Source of the DNA: Aquibacillus albus
GTDB taxonomy: Bacteria > Bacillota > Bacilli > Bacillales > Amphibacillaceae
NCBI RefSeq assembly: GCF_016908325.1
Contig: NZ_JAFBDR010000010.1
Span: 1 to 64,000, forward strand
DNA: 64,000 bases
Direction of reading: 5' to 3'
Shown: positions 56,000 through 64,000 of the stretch, piece after piece
Layout of the letters: each line of letters begins with the position of its first letter
Position numbering within the stretch: position 1 is the stretch's first letter
Made by a program: the position numbers and the translations under genes
The notes under the pieces: model-generated
Database searches by the model: none
What the model was told of the DNA's origin: nothing
What the model saw: the letters and a program-made list of their open reading frames with translations, nothing else

Positions 56000-56848
56000 T
56001 TGGCAGTTTACCAGCAAGTCTTAACACAAAATGGATTCATTGACAAAAATGACTTATATTATCCTTTTGAAGAACGCGGGCTACAATTTGGAGACGGCAT
56101 ATATGAAGTTATTCGCATTTATCATGGCAAATACTATTTATTAAATGAACATGTAGAACGATTATACCGATCCGCTGAATCATTAAAGCTAAAGCTTCCT
56201 TTTCAAAAGTCAGAAATGTATGTTTACCTTGATGAGTTACTTGAAATAAATCAGATTTCAAGTGATGCGAAAGTATATTTACAGGCCACACGGGGATCAG
56301 CACCTCGGGATCATGTTTTTCCTGATGCGGATGCGAACCTATATGCTTATGCTCAAGACTTAGCACGCCCATTAGATAAGTTAGAAAATGGTGTTGCGAC
56401 AATTACTCGCCCAGATATACGATGGCAAAATTGCTATATTAAGAGTTTGAATTTACTTCCAAATGTCATGATGAAGCAAGAAGCAAAAGAGCATGGATGC
56501 TTTGAGACCATTTTACACCGTGATAATGTCGTAACAGAATGTAGCTCTTCGAATGCCTATATCGTTAAGGATGGAACGATTTATACACATCCTGAAACGA
56601 ATAACATCTTACATGGCTGTGTTCGATTAAGGGTTAAAAAATTAGTAAAAGATTTAAATATTCCATTTAAGGAAGAGGCCTTTACCCTTTCGCAATTACA
56701 CGATGCTGATGAAGTATTCTTATCGAGCAGTACTGCTGAAGTAATGCCAATAACGAAAGTGGACGATACTGTCATACAGGATGGAACACCAGGAAAAATA
56801 ACAAAAGCGATACAGCAAGCTTATGAAAAAGACGCTGGTTTACGATAA
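56000..56848 (+). CDS. dat: D-amino-acid transaminase
   Basis: A 282-residue fold-type IV PLP transaminase: ERGLQFGDGIYEVIRIY (~26), the PLP lysine in CYIKSLNLLPNV (~146), and SSSTAEVMPI (~240) near the phosphate. It makes D-Glu and D-Ala derivatives for peptidoglycan. TTG start with GAGGGGG upstream. It is monocistronic, with a terminator. Confidence 0.95.
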   Translation: MAVYQQVLTQNGFIDKNDLYYPFEERGLQFGDGIYEVIRIYHGKYYLLNEHVERLYRSAESLKLKLPFQKSEMYVYLDELLEINQISSDAKVYLQATRGSAPRDHVFPDADANLYAYAQDLARPLDKLENGVATITRPDIRWQNCYIKSLNLLPNVMMKQEAKEHGCFETILHRDNVVTECSSSNAYIVKDGTIYTHPETNNILHGCVRLRVKKLVKDLNIPFKEEAFTLSQLHDADEVFLSSSTAEVMPITKVDDTVIQDGTPGKITKAIQQAYEKDAGLR

Positions 56849-56874
56849 GCTACCCATTTGTGGTAGCTTTTTTA
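56847..56874 (+). terminator. Terminator after dat
   Basis: Stem AAGCTACC / GGTAGCTT followed by TTTT, overlapping the dat stop codon. Confidence 0.88.
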
Positions 56875-57060
56875 CTGTATTTTGAAAAACCAGGCCAATC
56901 CTCTACTCTTATATTACTCTCAGGCCGCGTTCTCCCTTTCTTTTATTCCATTCTTATTATTTTCCCGGTATGTCATGCAACATCGGAACGAATTCATTAA
57001 TTAACAATAAAATAAATTATAGGTTTTTAATCATGAACATACCGAACAAGGGGTGTTGAC

Positions 57061-58503
57061 ATGCCAGCGATAACCGGGAAGGATTATATTCTTCGCATCA
57101 ATCAACTAAAAGCGAATATTTGGCATGAAGGTAAAAAAATAATCGGGAATATTTCCGAGCATCCTACTTATAAAGGAGCAATCAAAAGTCAAGCAATGCT
57201 CTATGATTTACAACATCAAGAGGATGTAAAAGATTTGATGACCTACTTTTCTCCACAAACAGGAGATAGAGTGGGGACCTCTTTTTTACAACCAAAGACA
57301 AAAGAGGATCTGACTAAACGGAGAAAAATGACGATGGAATGGGCAAAAACAAACGGTGGTATGCTAGGAAGAAGTCCGGATTACATGAATACCGTCTTAA
57401 TGTCATTTGCTGCATCTGCAAGTATATTAGAGGGTAAGGAAAATTGCTTCCCTGAAAACCTCGTTCACTTTTATGAACAAGCAAGAGAGCAAGATTTGTC
57501 TTTTACGCATACCTTTATTAACCCACAAGTGAACCGGTCACAGCTTTACTTTGAAGACGCTGAAGAACCTATATCAGCAACAATCATAGATAAAAATAAA
57601 GAAGGATTAGTAGTCAAAGGCGCGAAACTGTTGGCTACACAAGGTGGTATGACTGATGAATTACTTGTTCTTTCACCAGGTGGCATCACTAGCAAAGCCA
57701 ATGCATTTGCATTTTCTGTCCCTAGCGATATTAACGGATTAAAATTTATAACAAGAGAATCCTTTGTTAACGGCGAATCTTCCTTTAATTACCCGTTAAG
57801 CTCACGATTTGAAGAAATAGATACAATTGTTGTATTTGATGATGTGGTTGTTCCTTGGGAAAGAGTATTTTTTTATGATAATCTCGAGGTCGCCAATAGC
57901 TTCAAAAACCAAAGTGCCTTTCTACCTTTTACCCTTCATCAAGTGGTATGTCGGCAAGTTGTTAAAACAAAGTTTCTATTAGGGGTTGCACAATCAATCG
58001 TCGACACGATTAACATAAGTGAATACCAGCATATACAGGAAAAAGTAACGGAGATTATTGTTGCATTAGAGACAATGGAGGCACTTTTAACAAAAGCAGA
58101 ATGGAACGCATCTATAGATGAATTTGGATTAATGAGACCGGAATTAGCACCATTACAGGTCGCCAGTTGTACCTATCCTACCGTCTATTCTAAATTAACA
58201 GAAATCATTCAAATTCTTGGTTCTAGTGGGATGATTTCCATCCCAACAGAGAAAGACTTCAACTCTGAAATCAGAGGAGATTTAACAAAATATTTGCAAA
58301 GTGCTACGAAAGATGGGAAGGAACGAGTTCAACTATTTAGGCTCGCGTGGGATTTAACGATGAGTGCGTTCGGAACACGACAAACACAGTATGAAAGGTT
58401 TTTCTTTGGCCACCCTATCCGATTAACTAGTGAACTATATCATTCATATGACAAAACCGAGTATATCAATCTGATTCACAAATTTTTAAAGTCAAAAGGA
58501 TGA
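57061..58503 (+). CDS. 4-hydroxyphenylacetate 3-monooxygenase-type oxygenase (HpaB family)
   Basis: A 480-residue member of the HpaB/PvcC family of FADH2-dependent aromatic hydroxylases: N-terminal domain ~5-265 and C-terminal domain ~270-475. VVPWERVF and the HGSG-like segment (ILGSSGMISIPTEKDF) are present. A flavin-reductase partner (HpaC) is needed by this family and is not adjacent. AAGGGG is upstream of ATG. The substrate is uncertain. Confidence 0.85.
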   Translation: MPAITGKDYILRINQLKANIWHEGKKIIGNISEHPTYKGAIKSQAMLYDLQHQEDVKDLMTYFSPQTGDRVGTSFLQPKTKEDLTKRRKMTMEWAKTNGGMLGRSPDYMNTVLMSFAASASILEGKENCFPENLVHFYEQAREQDLSFTHTFINPQVNRSQLYFEDAEEPISATIIDKNKEGLVVKGAKLLATQGGMTDELLVLSPGGITSKANAFAFSVPSDINGLKFITRESFVNGESSFNYPLSSRFEEIDTIVVFDDVVVPWERVFFYDNLEVANSFKNQSAFLPFTLHQVVCRQVVKTKFLLGVAQSIVDTINISEYQHIQEKVTEIIVALETMEALLTKAEWNASIDEFGLMRPELAPLQVASCTYPTVYSKLTEIIQILGSSGMISIPTEKDFNSEIRGDLTKYLQSATKDGKERVQLFRLAWDLTMSAFGTRQTQYERFFFGHPIRLTSELYHSYDKTEYINLIHKFLKSKG

Positions 58504-58566
58504 GCAGTTATAGGAGCAATTAACGTACTGAATGTCCGCAAACACTATGAAATTTTACTCATACAG

Positions 58567-58597
58567 AAAACGCTCTGGTCAAACGCCCGAGCGTTTT
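58567..58597 (+). terminator. Terminator after the HpaB-type gene
   Basis: Stem AAAACGCTC / GAGCGTTTT, followed by CATTT. Confidence 0.82.
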
Positions 58598-58649
58598 CAT
58601 TTGAAGGAGACGCGACATCTCACCAAACGGTATGCCATCCTTTTTTCCA

Positions 58650-58907
58650 TTAATAATTTTCAAGCTTATTTAATGATTTATTACCAATTAATGCTTGAAT
58701 CGTTTCTTCCATCATTGCACTTGTCAATCTTTCTTTATAAATTAAGTCTGCTAAGTCATAGACAGCATGAATTCGGCCAGTATAATACATCTTGTGTGCT
58801 GCAGTATTTGCTTCCTTTTCCTTTCTTTTATATTCATCAAGCAGCGCACGCTCTTCCTTACTTAACAACTTAACTTTCTCAACGGGAAACGCCACTTTCT
58901 TGTCCAC
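58650..58907 (-). CDS. Small conserved-looking protein of unknown function
   Basis: An 85-residue soluble, charged and mostly helical protein (LLSKEERALLDEYKRKEKEA, then MYYTGRIHAVYDLADLIYKERL). No family is recognised. The start is GTG with AGGATGAT upstream, a moderate site. Composition and length favour a real gene over a shadow; the opposite-strand ORF here is not convincing. Confidence 0.65.
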   Translation of the reverse strand: MDKKVAFPVEKVKLLSKEERALLDEYKRKEKEANTAAHKMYYTGRIHAVYDLADLIYKERLTSAMMEETIQALIGNKSLNKLENY

Positions 58908-58992
58908 TATTCATCATCCTAACAAACATTAAAAATTTATTTCATGAATAGTATTGACAGATTTACTAAGAAATAACACTATCTTTTTAAAA

Positions 58993-59005
58993 GGGGTCTG
59001 ACCCC
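58993..59005. repeat. GGGGTCTGACCCC palindrome, copy 4
   Basis: A lone copy between the small protein gene and zupT, with no terminator structure around it. Confidence 0.85.
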
Positions 59006-59067
59006 GTTCGTGGACATTTGTCTTCGGTGGGAGGACAGTTTATATCTGCGTTCATTTTAAAACAAAA

Positions 59068-59107
59068 TAAAAAGCAATCACCGATTTCTTAAAATTATGG
59101 TGATTGC
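59068..59107 (-). terminator. Terminator after zupT
   Basis: Minus-strand stem GCAATCACC / GGTGATTGC followed by TTTTTATTTTG. Confidence 0.88.
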
Positions 59108-59138
59108 CTAATTTATATTTTCTAATAGTAATTACGTA

Positions 59139-59948
59139 TTAAATGAAAAGTAACAAACTCAATGCCATTACAGCCATGCCAGCAATTAATCCATATATGG
59201 AGGTATGGGCCTCCTCATATTTTTTGGCGGCTGGTAGTAATTCATCAAGGGAAATGAATACCATAATTCCTGCAACACCAGCGAAAATCACACCAAACAT
59301 AACATCATTTAAAAAAGGCATTAATACAAAATAAGCTAAAACCGCTCCGACTGGTTCAGACAAACCAGAAAGAAAAGAAAGCTTAAAGGCCTTTTTCTTG
59401 TCACCTGTTGCAAAGTAAACAGGAACTGATACAGCAATACCTTCAGGAATATTGTGAATAGCTATCGCCACCGCAATGGCTATCCCTAATGTTGGGTCTT
59501 GTATAGCAGATGTAAAAGTTGCTATCCCCTCTGGAAAGTTATGAATAGCTATTGCCAGTGCAGTAAAGGTCCCCATTTTCAATAAGTTAGGATCTTGGAC
59601 TACCTTATTATTTTTATTCATTTCCTCAACTTTTTTTAGTTCATGAGGGTTACCTTGCTTCGGTATGAACTTATCGATTAACGCAATTAATAGCATTCCA
59701 GCAAAAAATCCAGCTACAGTCAACCAGTTTCCTATTTCATCCCCCATTGCAGAAACTAGCGCATCTTGAGCTTTCACAAAAATTTCAATCATAGATACAT
59801 AGATCATGACACCTGCTGAAAAACCTAGCGATAGGGATAAAAACTTTGTATTTGTGGTTGAGGTAAAAAACGCCAGCACGCTGCCTATACCAGTTGCAAG
59901 ACCAGCCATTAACGTTAAACTAAATGCTAACAGAAGGTTTTCCGTCAT
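59139..59948 (-). CDS. zupT: ZIP-family metal transporter ZupT
   Basis: A 269-residue ZIP transporter with about eight helices and both metal-binding helices intact: HNFPEGIATF (~136) and HNIPEGIAVS (~166). ZupT imports Zn and other divalent metals. The promoter region holds an MntR-like box. AGGGGGAG lies upstream of ATG. Confidence 0.93.
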   Translation of the reverse strand: MTENLLLAFSLTLMAGLATGIGSVLAFFTSTTNTKFLSLSLGFSAGVMIYVSMIEIFVKAQDALVSAMGDEIGNWLTVAGFFAGMLLIALIDKFIPKQGNPHELKKVEEMNKNNKVVQDPNLLKMGTFTALAIAIHNFPEGIATFTSAIQDPTLGIAIAVAIAIHNIPEGIAVSVPVYFATGDKKKAFKLSFLSGLSEPVGAVLAYFVLMPFLNDVMFGVIFAGVAGIMVFISLDELLPAAKKYEEAHTSIYGLIAGMAVMALSLLLFI

Positions 59949-60099
59949 TTAAGAAGCTCCCCCTTGTGTTGAATAAAAACTGAACCAACAATATGGATAT
60001 CACTGACCACTCCCTGTGATCATAAGGTATAAGTGGATAAACACGCACTATAAGTGATATATATCCAACACAAATAATTATATGCATTAATATAAAAAA

Positions 60100-60145
60100 G
60101 TTTACTATGGTAAAGATAATACACCCACAGAAACTTGAAAGTCAA
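60100..60145 (-). promoter_or_regulatory. zupT promoter with MntR-like box
   Basis: On the minus strand: TTGACT, 18-nt spacer, TATTAT (60116-60145), then TTTACCATAGTAAAC at 60100-60114, a palindrome over the start site. It resembles the MntR boxes of mntA with one base less. The remainder of the 430-bp gap to 60377 shows no gene. Confidence 0.6.
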
Positions 60146-60377
60146 TAAAAACAAGCGCTTGTCAGTGATGATATCCATTAGTTGTTAAACGAACGTTTAT
60201 CAAAGTTATCTCCTAAAAATTTAAACCAATTAAACAGTTATGACATGAATAGTAGCTCCTGATAACCATCAGACTAAAAGAATAAAGACTGCCTAGTCGT
60301 ATGCATACCGAAGTTGTTTAATCTGAATTAACGTGTTACCTTTCAAGAAGAAATATATCGAAAAAGGAGAACAAACA

Positions 60378-62012
60378 TTGCAAAAGAACATTATGATTGT
60401 TGTTATAATGGGTCTAATGGTTTCATTAACTTTAATTTTAAGCGGTTGCCAACAAAATGAAAGCAAAATATTCCGTGCAGAGCTTCCCCCTCATGACGAG
60501 ACATTAAAAATGAGCATCCAAGAGAAAACAACGCATGGATTGGAACGAATAGATACGACCAAAAAAACTTATTATGACCGCATTCAAGACTTAATATATA
60601 CATATGAGATTGACACAGAACCACTTTCCTATCTTAAAGTAACAAAAAGAATTTTGGACAATGATGATTATTTTATTTTTACAACATTAGAAAACCCTAG
60701 TGAAGAATCCGTGGAACTATCGCTTTCCATTCCTGTCGCAGATACAGGCTATTACTCCTTGCAGGCATTTGATCAATACAGGACTGGGCCCAGGGTTAGT
60801 GATGATATCAAAATGGATTTGACCACCACTCCACTTGGTTTACTAACGACTTATAAAGATAAAGAATTCCATTCAAATCTTATGGTTGGTAAACAATATC
60901 ATTCCAGAGAAATATCTGAAAGCTATGAAGATAATCGGGAAAGCGTATTAAGAGAGCTCATATCGGAAAATCAAAATGTAGATATCGATGTCAAAGAAGA
61001 TGAGCTTACACTTAAAATGGATATGGAGTCCATTGGCGATGATATTATTGATCATTGGCTGATGTTTTCCAATGAAACTTTATTTGATTCTAAAGCTTCC
61101 TATGAACAATGGATTAGACTTTACAATGGAAAACGATATAAAAATAACAACTGGTATACTGCCAGAGGACCATACAAAAAAGTAGTCAGAACTGCAGTAC
61201 CGATTCCAGAATCGGAACTCCAATATGGCAGAAATTTATTAATTGTCAGAGAAGATGAACCATTAAGCCGCTATAAAGATACCCAGGAACGGTATTTTTA
61301 TAACCTATTACTAAACTCCATCGCTAATCTGGACATCTTTAAAGGGGATAAAGATTTTTGGGAAACAGAATATACGAACAACTGGCTCAACCGTGTTTAT
61401 GGCATCGAGGCACCCTATATCGACACGCGACATAATGAGGGTGTCGCATTATTCCTTGAAGAAACAGGAAATGTTTTAGATATTCCTGAATTAAAGCAAG
61501 CTATGACTAACTATGCAGATTTTTTAGTCGACCAAATTGAAGCTGAACAAGTAGTTAAAATAGGTCCTAATGCAGGTTTGATTAGTGATTACTTTACCTA
61601 TCATCAGGATGTGAGCGTCACGCATAGCTCCTTAAATCACGTATTAGGTGGTATGAATTTATTGTTAGAAACGTATAACGATACCGGCGAAGAAAAATAT
61701 CTTACCGCTGCCACCTACGTACAAAATGGTATCGATGAGCTCGGTAGTCAATGGCTAACTGATGATGGTGATACATGGTACCAGATTAATCCTGACTATA
61801 GCTTTCAAGGCGAGGATTATACCCTGCTGACTTTGACCGACTTGCTGCATTCATTGGGGTTATGGAAAGGAATTGATAAAACCCGAACAAGCACACTAGA
61901 AATGCTTATTGAATCGAAAGCTAATTATTTAGTAAATGAAGACATAAACTTATCCGATGAGGTAGTTGAATTGCTGAATGAGCATGGATTTGGTGAAATT
62001 GTAAAAGAATAA
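60378..62012 (+). CDS. Large lipoprotein with glucuronyl C5-epimerase-like C-terminus
   Basis: A 544-residue lipoprotein (lipobox LSGC, Cys ~23). Residues ~30-240 form a domain I do not recognise. Residues ~250-520 look helical and repetitive: ATYVQNGIDELGS and DTWYQINPDYSFQ are reminiscent of the alpha/alpha-barrel D-glucuronyl C5-epimerase C-terminal family. The function is inferred only as carbohydrate-related. Start TTG at 60378, fixed by AAAGGAG; the ATG-like reading to 60333 has none. It is monocistronic. Confidence 0.75.
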   Translation: MQKNIMIVVIMGLMVSLTLILSGCQQNESKIFRAELPPHDETLKMSIQEKTTHGLERIDTTKKTYYDRIQDLIYTYEIDTEPLSYLKVTKRILDNDDYFIFTTLENPSEESVELSLSIPVADTGYYSLQAFDQYRTGPRVSDDIKMDLTTTPLGLLTTYKDKEFHSNLMVGKQYHSREISESYEDNRESVLRELISENQNVDIDVKEDELTLKMDMESIGDDIIDHWLMFSNETLFDSKASYEQWIRLYNGKRYKNNNWYTARGPYKKVVRTAVPIPESELQYGRNLLIVREDEPLSRYKDTQERYFYNLLLNSIANLDIFKGDKDFWETEYTNNWLNRVYGIEAPYIDTRHNEGVALFLEETGNVLDIPELKQAMTNYADFLVDQIEAEQVVKIGPNAGLISDYFTYHQDVSVTHSSLNHVLGGMNLLLETYNDTGEEKYLTAATYVQNGIDELGSQWLTDDGDTWYQINPDYSFQGEDYTLLTLTDLLHSLGLWKGIDKTRTSTLEMLIESKANYLVNEDINLSDEVVELLNEHGFGEIVKE

Positions 62013-62035
62013 TAAACGGAATGCGGAAAAACACT

Positions 62036-62075
62036 TAAAAGAGGCTGTCCTAAAAGCAAAGGGTCAGCCTCTTTT
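62036..62075 (+). terminator. Terminator after the large lipoprotein
   Basis: Stem AAAGAGGCTG / CAGCCTCTTT followed by TTT. The loop contains TCCTAAAAG, like others in the GTCC-loop terminator group. Confidence 0.9.
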
Positions 62076-62166
62076 TGCTTGGAACAGGTAAAAAATTCAA
62101 ACAATCGTAAATTTCTTAATTAATAAGAATGAAATTAATTTTATGTAACAGATTAATATTAAAGAA

Positions 62167-62316
62167 TGTTTAAAAAGTCATCGAATGATAAGCGGCGCAC
62201 CCTTCGTTGGCTTGTTCTTCCAGTCCCTCATGTAGGGAAAGCCAACACTCAGGTAAGGCCCACAGAAACTTCGCCGTCTCGACCTGCCTTTTCTATATTT
62301 ACCGACTTTTTGAACA
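62167..62316. mobile_element. MITE-like element, 150 bp, with 13-bp terminal inverted repeats
   Basis: Left end TGTTTAAAAAGTC and right end GACTTTTTGAACA form inverted repeats with one mismatch. Inside is a further stem GTTGGCTT / AAGCCAAC enclosing CCCT / AGGG. The GC-rich middle differs from the surrounding AT-rich DNA. No transposase is present. It is inserted in the upstream region of the glutamine synthetase gene. Confidence 0.68.
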
Positions 62317-62395
62317 CATACTATAAGAAAAAATTTTAATGGATTCCTAAAGAAAAATTTTTTGAATCGATTAGAAATTGGAGGATTTTTTACCA

Positions 62396-63703
62396 ATGAA
62401 TAAACTAGATATTATTAATCAGATTGAAGAAGAAAATGTTGAATTTATTCGTTTAGAATTCACGGATATGTTAGGTGATACCAAAAATGTTGAGATTCCA
62501 GCAAACGAAATTGATGCAATATTAAATAATGAAATCATGTTTGACAGTTCCTCAATTGTTGGGTTCACCTCGATTGAGGCAAGTGATATGAACCTACACC
62601 CTGACTTAAACACGTTTATTATTGTTCCTGCCGCGCTTGAAGGTGGAGAAAAAGTCGCTCGTTTTATTTGTGATATCTACAGACCTGATGGAGAACCATT
62701 CGAAGGAGACCCTCGTTCCATTTTAAAACGTGCACTACAAGAAGCAAATGACATGGGATATACCGTAAATCTTGGCCCAGAGCCTGAATTTTTCTTGTTT
62801 CGGCATGATGAAAGTGGATACCACACGAATGAGTTAAATGATAGGGCTGGCTATTTTGATGTTTCTCCATTGGATAGAGGGGAAAAATGCCGTCGTACGA
62901 TCGCAAAAACATTACAAAACATTGGTTTTATTATGGAAGCATCTCATAAAGAAGTAGCGAATGGACAACATGAGATTAACTGGCGTTTTGATAATGGGTT
63001 AGACACGGCTGACAAAATTCAAACGTTTAAATACGTTGTCCGAAATATCGCTGCCAATTATGACATGCATGCCACGTTTATGCCAAAACCCTTATTTGGT
63101 CAGAACGGATCAGGAATGCATGTTCATATGTCCCTTTTTGAGGGGGATGAGAATGCATTCTATGATGAAAGTGACGAAGACAACCTATCTGATATAGCTC
63201 GACATTTTATGGCAGGTGTCCTAAAACATGCGAAAGCCCTAACAGCAATAACGAACCCGACAGTGAATTCTTATAAACGTCTTGTTCCGGGCTATGAAGC
63301 ACCAGTGAATGTTGCTTGGTCACATTCGAACCGAAGCTGTATGATACGTGTACCAGCAACAAGAGGAGCAGGCACACGATTTGAAGTAAGAAACCCTGAT
63401 CCAACTGCAAATCCTTATTTAGCGATTGCTGCGCTTCTTCATGCAGGACTAGACGGAATCAAAAACCAGTTAAAGCTTGGTCCAGCAGAAACACGTAATT
63501 TATATGAAGTAATTGCTACTGATGTGCCAACTTTACCGACAAGTTTGAAAGAAGCAGTGGATAATTTGAAGGAAGATACAGTTATCTCAAATGCTCTAGG
63601 AGAATATGCATTCGAAAAATTTATTGAAGAAAAAGAAGATGAGTGGTTCAATTATTCTTTACAAGTTACCGAATGGGAACGAAAAAAATACATGAATAAA
63701 TAA
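62396..63703 (+). CDS. Glutamine synthetase type I paralogue
   Basis: A 435-residue GSI-type enzyme. Conserved sites include the FDSSSIVGF loop (~45), LGPEPEFFLF (~122), the NGSGMHVHMSLF ATP/Glu region (~235), VNSYKRLVPGYEAP (~280) and the RGAGTRFEVR segment (~325). Two positions differ from B. subtilis GlnA: FDGSSI is FDSSSI, and the Arg of VRIEESD, tied to feedback inhibition, is Ser (TSIEASD). GlnR is not adjacent. Start ATG at 62396 follows TTGGAGG. It could be a specialised paralogue rather than the main GlnA. Confidence 0.88.
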   Translation: MNKLDIINQIEEENVEFIRLEFTDMLGDTKNVEIPANEIDAILNNEIMFDSSSIVGFTSIEASDMNLHPDLNTFIIVPAALEGGEKVARFICDIYRPDGEPFEGDPRSILKRALQEANDMGYTVNLGPEPEFFLFRHDESGYHTNELNDRAGYFDVSPLDRGEKCRRTIAKTLQNIGFIMEASHKEVANGQHEINWRFDNGLDTADKIQTFKYVVRNIAANYDMHATFMPKPLFGQNGSGMHVHMSLFEGDENAFYDESDEDNLSDIARHFMAGVLKHAKALTAITNPTVNSYKRLVPGYEAPVNVAWSHSNRSCMIRVPATRGAGTRFEVRNPDPTANPYLAIAALLHAGLDGIKNQLKLGPAETRNLYEVIATDVPTLPTSLKEAVDNLKEDTVISNALGEYAFEKFIEEKEDEWFNYSLQVTEWERKKYMNK

Positions 63704-63733
63704 TGGAACAGGGGGTCAGACCCCTGTTCCATT
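63702..63733. terminator. Bidirectional terminator with GGGGTCAGACCCC, copy 5
   Basis: Perfect stem AATGGAACAGGGG / CCCCTGTTCCATT with loop GTCAGA between the convergent glutamine synthetase and MFS genes. Confidence 0.88.
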
Positions 63734-63739
63734 TCTAGG

Positions 63740-64000
63740 TTAACCTCGAAAACTTGGTATTTGCTCTGTAAATTCTTTTTGTTTCTTTTTTGGTTTCCAA
63801 ATTTGTGCGATTTCTTCAAGTGATTTGTTTTTCGTTTCTGGTACGATTGTCATTACAAAGGTGAAGCAAATTGCATTGATAATCGCGAACATCCAAAACG
63901 TGAATGCGCCTCCCATATTATTAATTAGAATTGGTGTAAACTGACCAATCGCCCAGTTTGCTCCCCACAGAAAGATTGTGGCAATCCCTACAGCTTTTCC
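63740..64000 (-). CDS. MFS sugar-porter family transporter (C-terminal end)
   Basis: Only the last 86 residues are in the window; the gene continues beyond 64000. There are two hydrophobic helices, then the sugar-porter signature VPETKNKSLEEI and a basic tail ending PSFRG. The family imports sugars or inositol by proton symport; the substrate is not predictable from this end. Confidence 0.88.
   Translation of the reverse strand, partial: GKAVGIATIFLWGANWAIGQFTPILINNMGGAFTFWMFAIINAICFTFVMTIVPETKNKSLEEIAQIWKPKKKQKEFTEQIPSFRG

Noticed and set aside
58532-58873. 113-codon plus-strand ORF after the HpaB-type gene
   Set aside because: It spans the terminator at 58567-58597 and the antisense of a better-supported 85-codon gene.
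62178-62396. 72-codon minus-strand ORF (basic, ending PLIIR)
   Set aside because: It lies within the MITE-like element; such frames are common artefacts of repeated elements.

Overview
The window is AT-rich chromosomal DNA from an endospore-forming member of the Bacillaceae. It most resembles the salt- and alkali-tolerant Oceanobacillus/Virgibacillus/Gracilibacillus group. This rests on gene content (SpoVR, YhbH, PrkA, YhcN-type lipoprotein, SigI/RsgI, YhdB, MntABCD, LuxS, OdhAB), on strong Gram-positive ribosome binding sites and on frequent TTG/GTG starts. I assign no species. The left edge is the 5' end of a 16S rRNA gene on the minus strand, fed by two well-formed promoters.

Layout. 1-3.3 kb: rRNA promoter region, alkyltransferase-like protein, DUF421 membrane protein, AlaX-type editing hydrolase. 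3.3-10.8 kb: SDR oxidoreductase, LysE-type exporter, DUF389 protein, then a minus-strand cassette of DUF5317 membrane protein, 38-residue peptide and membrane GGDEF/HD-GYP protein, followed by a MEDS-domain histidine kinase and a cold-shock protein. 11-16.6 kb: ion and bicarbonate transport (YczE/YitT-type proteins, SbtA-like permease, MpsC-like DUF2294 protein, K+/H+ antiporter) and a stand-alone HD-GYP protein. 16.7-25 kb: SpoVR, a CstR-like persulfide sensor with a membrane rhodanese-fold protein, an M20 dipeptidase, and the yrrT-luxS-mccA-mccB operon that recycles S-adenosylhomocysteine products into cysteine. 25-33.7 kb: sporulation lipoprotein with a sigma-G promoter, YhdB, a two-component system, a GNAT-nitrilase fusion, sigI-rsgI and an anchored trypsin-like protease.

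33.7-35 kb is a gene-poor gap that holds short peptide ORFs; one has a near-ideal promoter, ribosome binding site and terminator. 35-46.5 kb: aldo/keto reductase, MurG, a lipoprotein, and yhbH-odhB-odhA-prkA, so two members of the conserved SpoVR/YhbH/PrkA trio flank the 2-oxoglutarate dehydrogenase genes. 46.5-52 kb: a 30-residue membrane peptide, TrmL, an amidase-fold protein, Ogt, QueG, an ABC-ATPase-domain protein and tRNA-Gly with a duplicated 5' half. 52-64 kb: mntABCD with two MntR boxes, D-amino-acid transaminase, an HpaB-type flavin monooxygenase, ZupT with a related metal-type operator, a large lipoprotein, a MITE-like element, a glutamine synthetase paralogue and the C-terminal end of a sugar-porter MFS protein.

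Cross-cutting themes are cyclic-di-GMP enzymes, inorganic-carbon and metal transport with readable cis-elements, sulfur recycling, and sporulation or stress genes. I found no CRISPR array, prophage or intact insertion sequence. The items I would look at first are the DUF5317-micropeptide-GGDEF/HD-GYP cassette, the two terminator-like leaders of the bicarbonate locus, and the small-peptide cluster near 34-34.8 kb.
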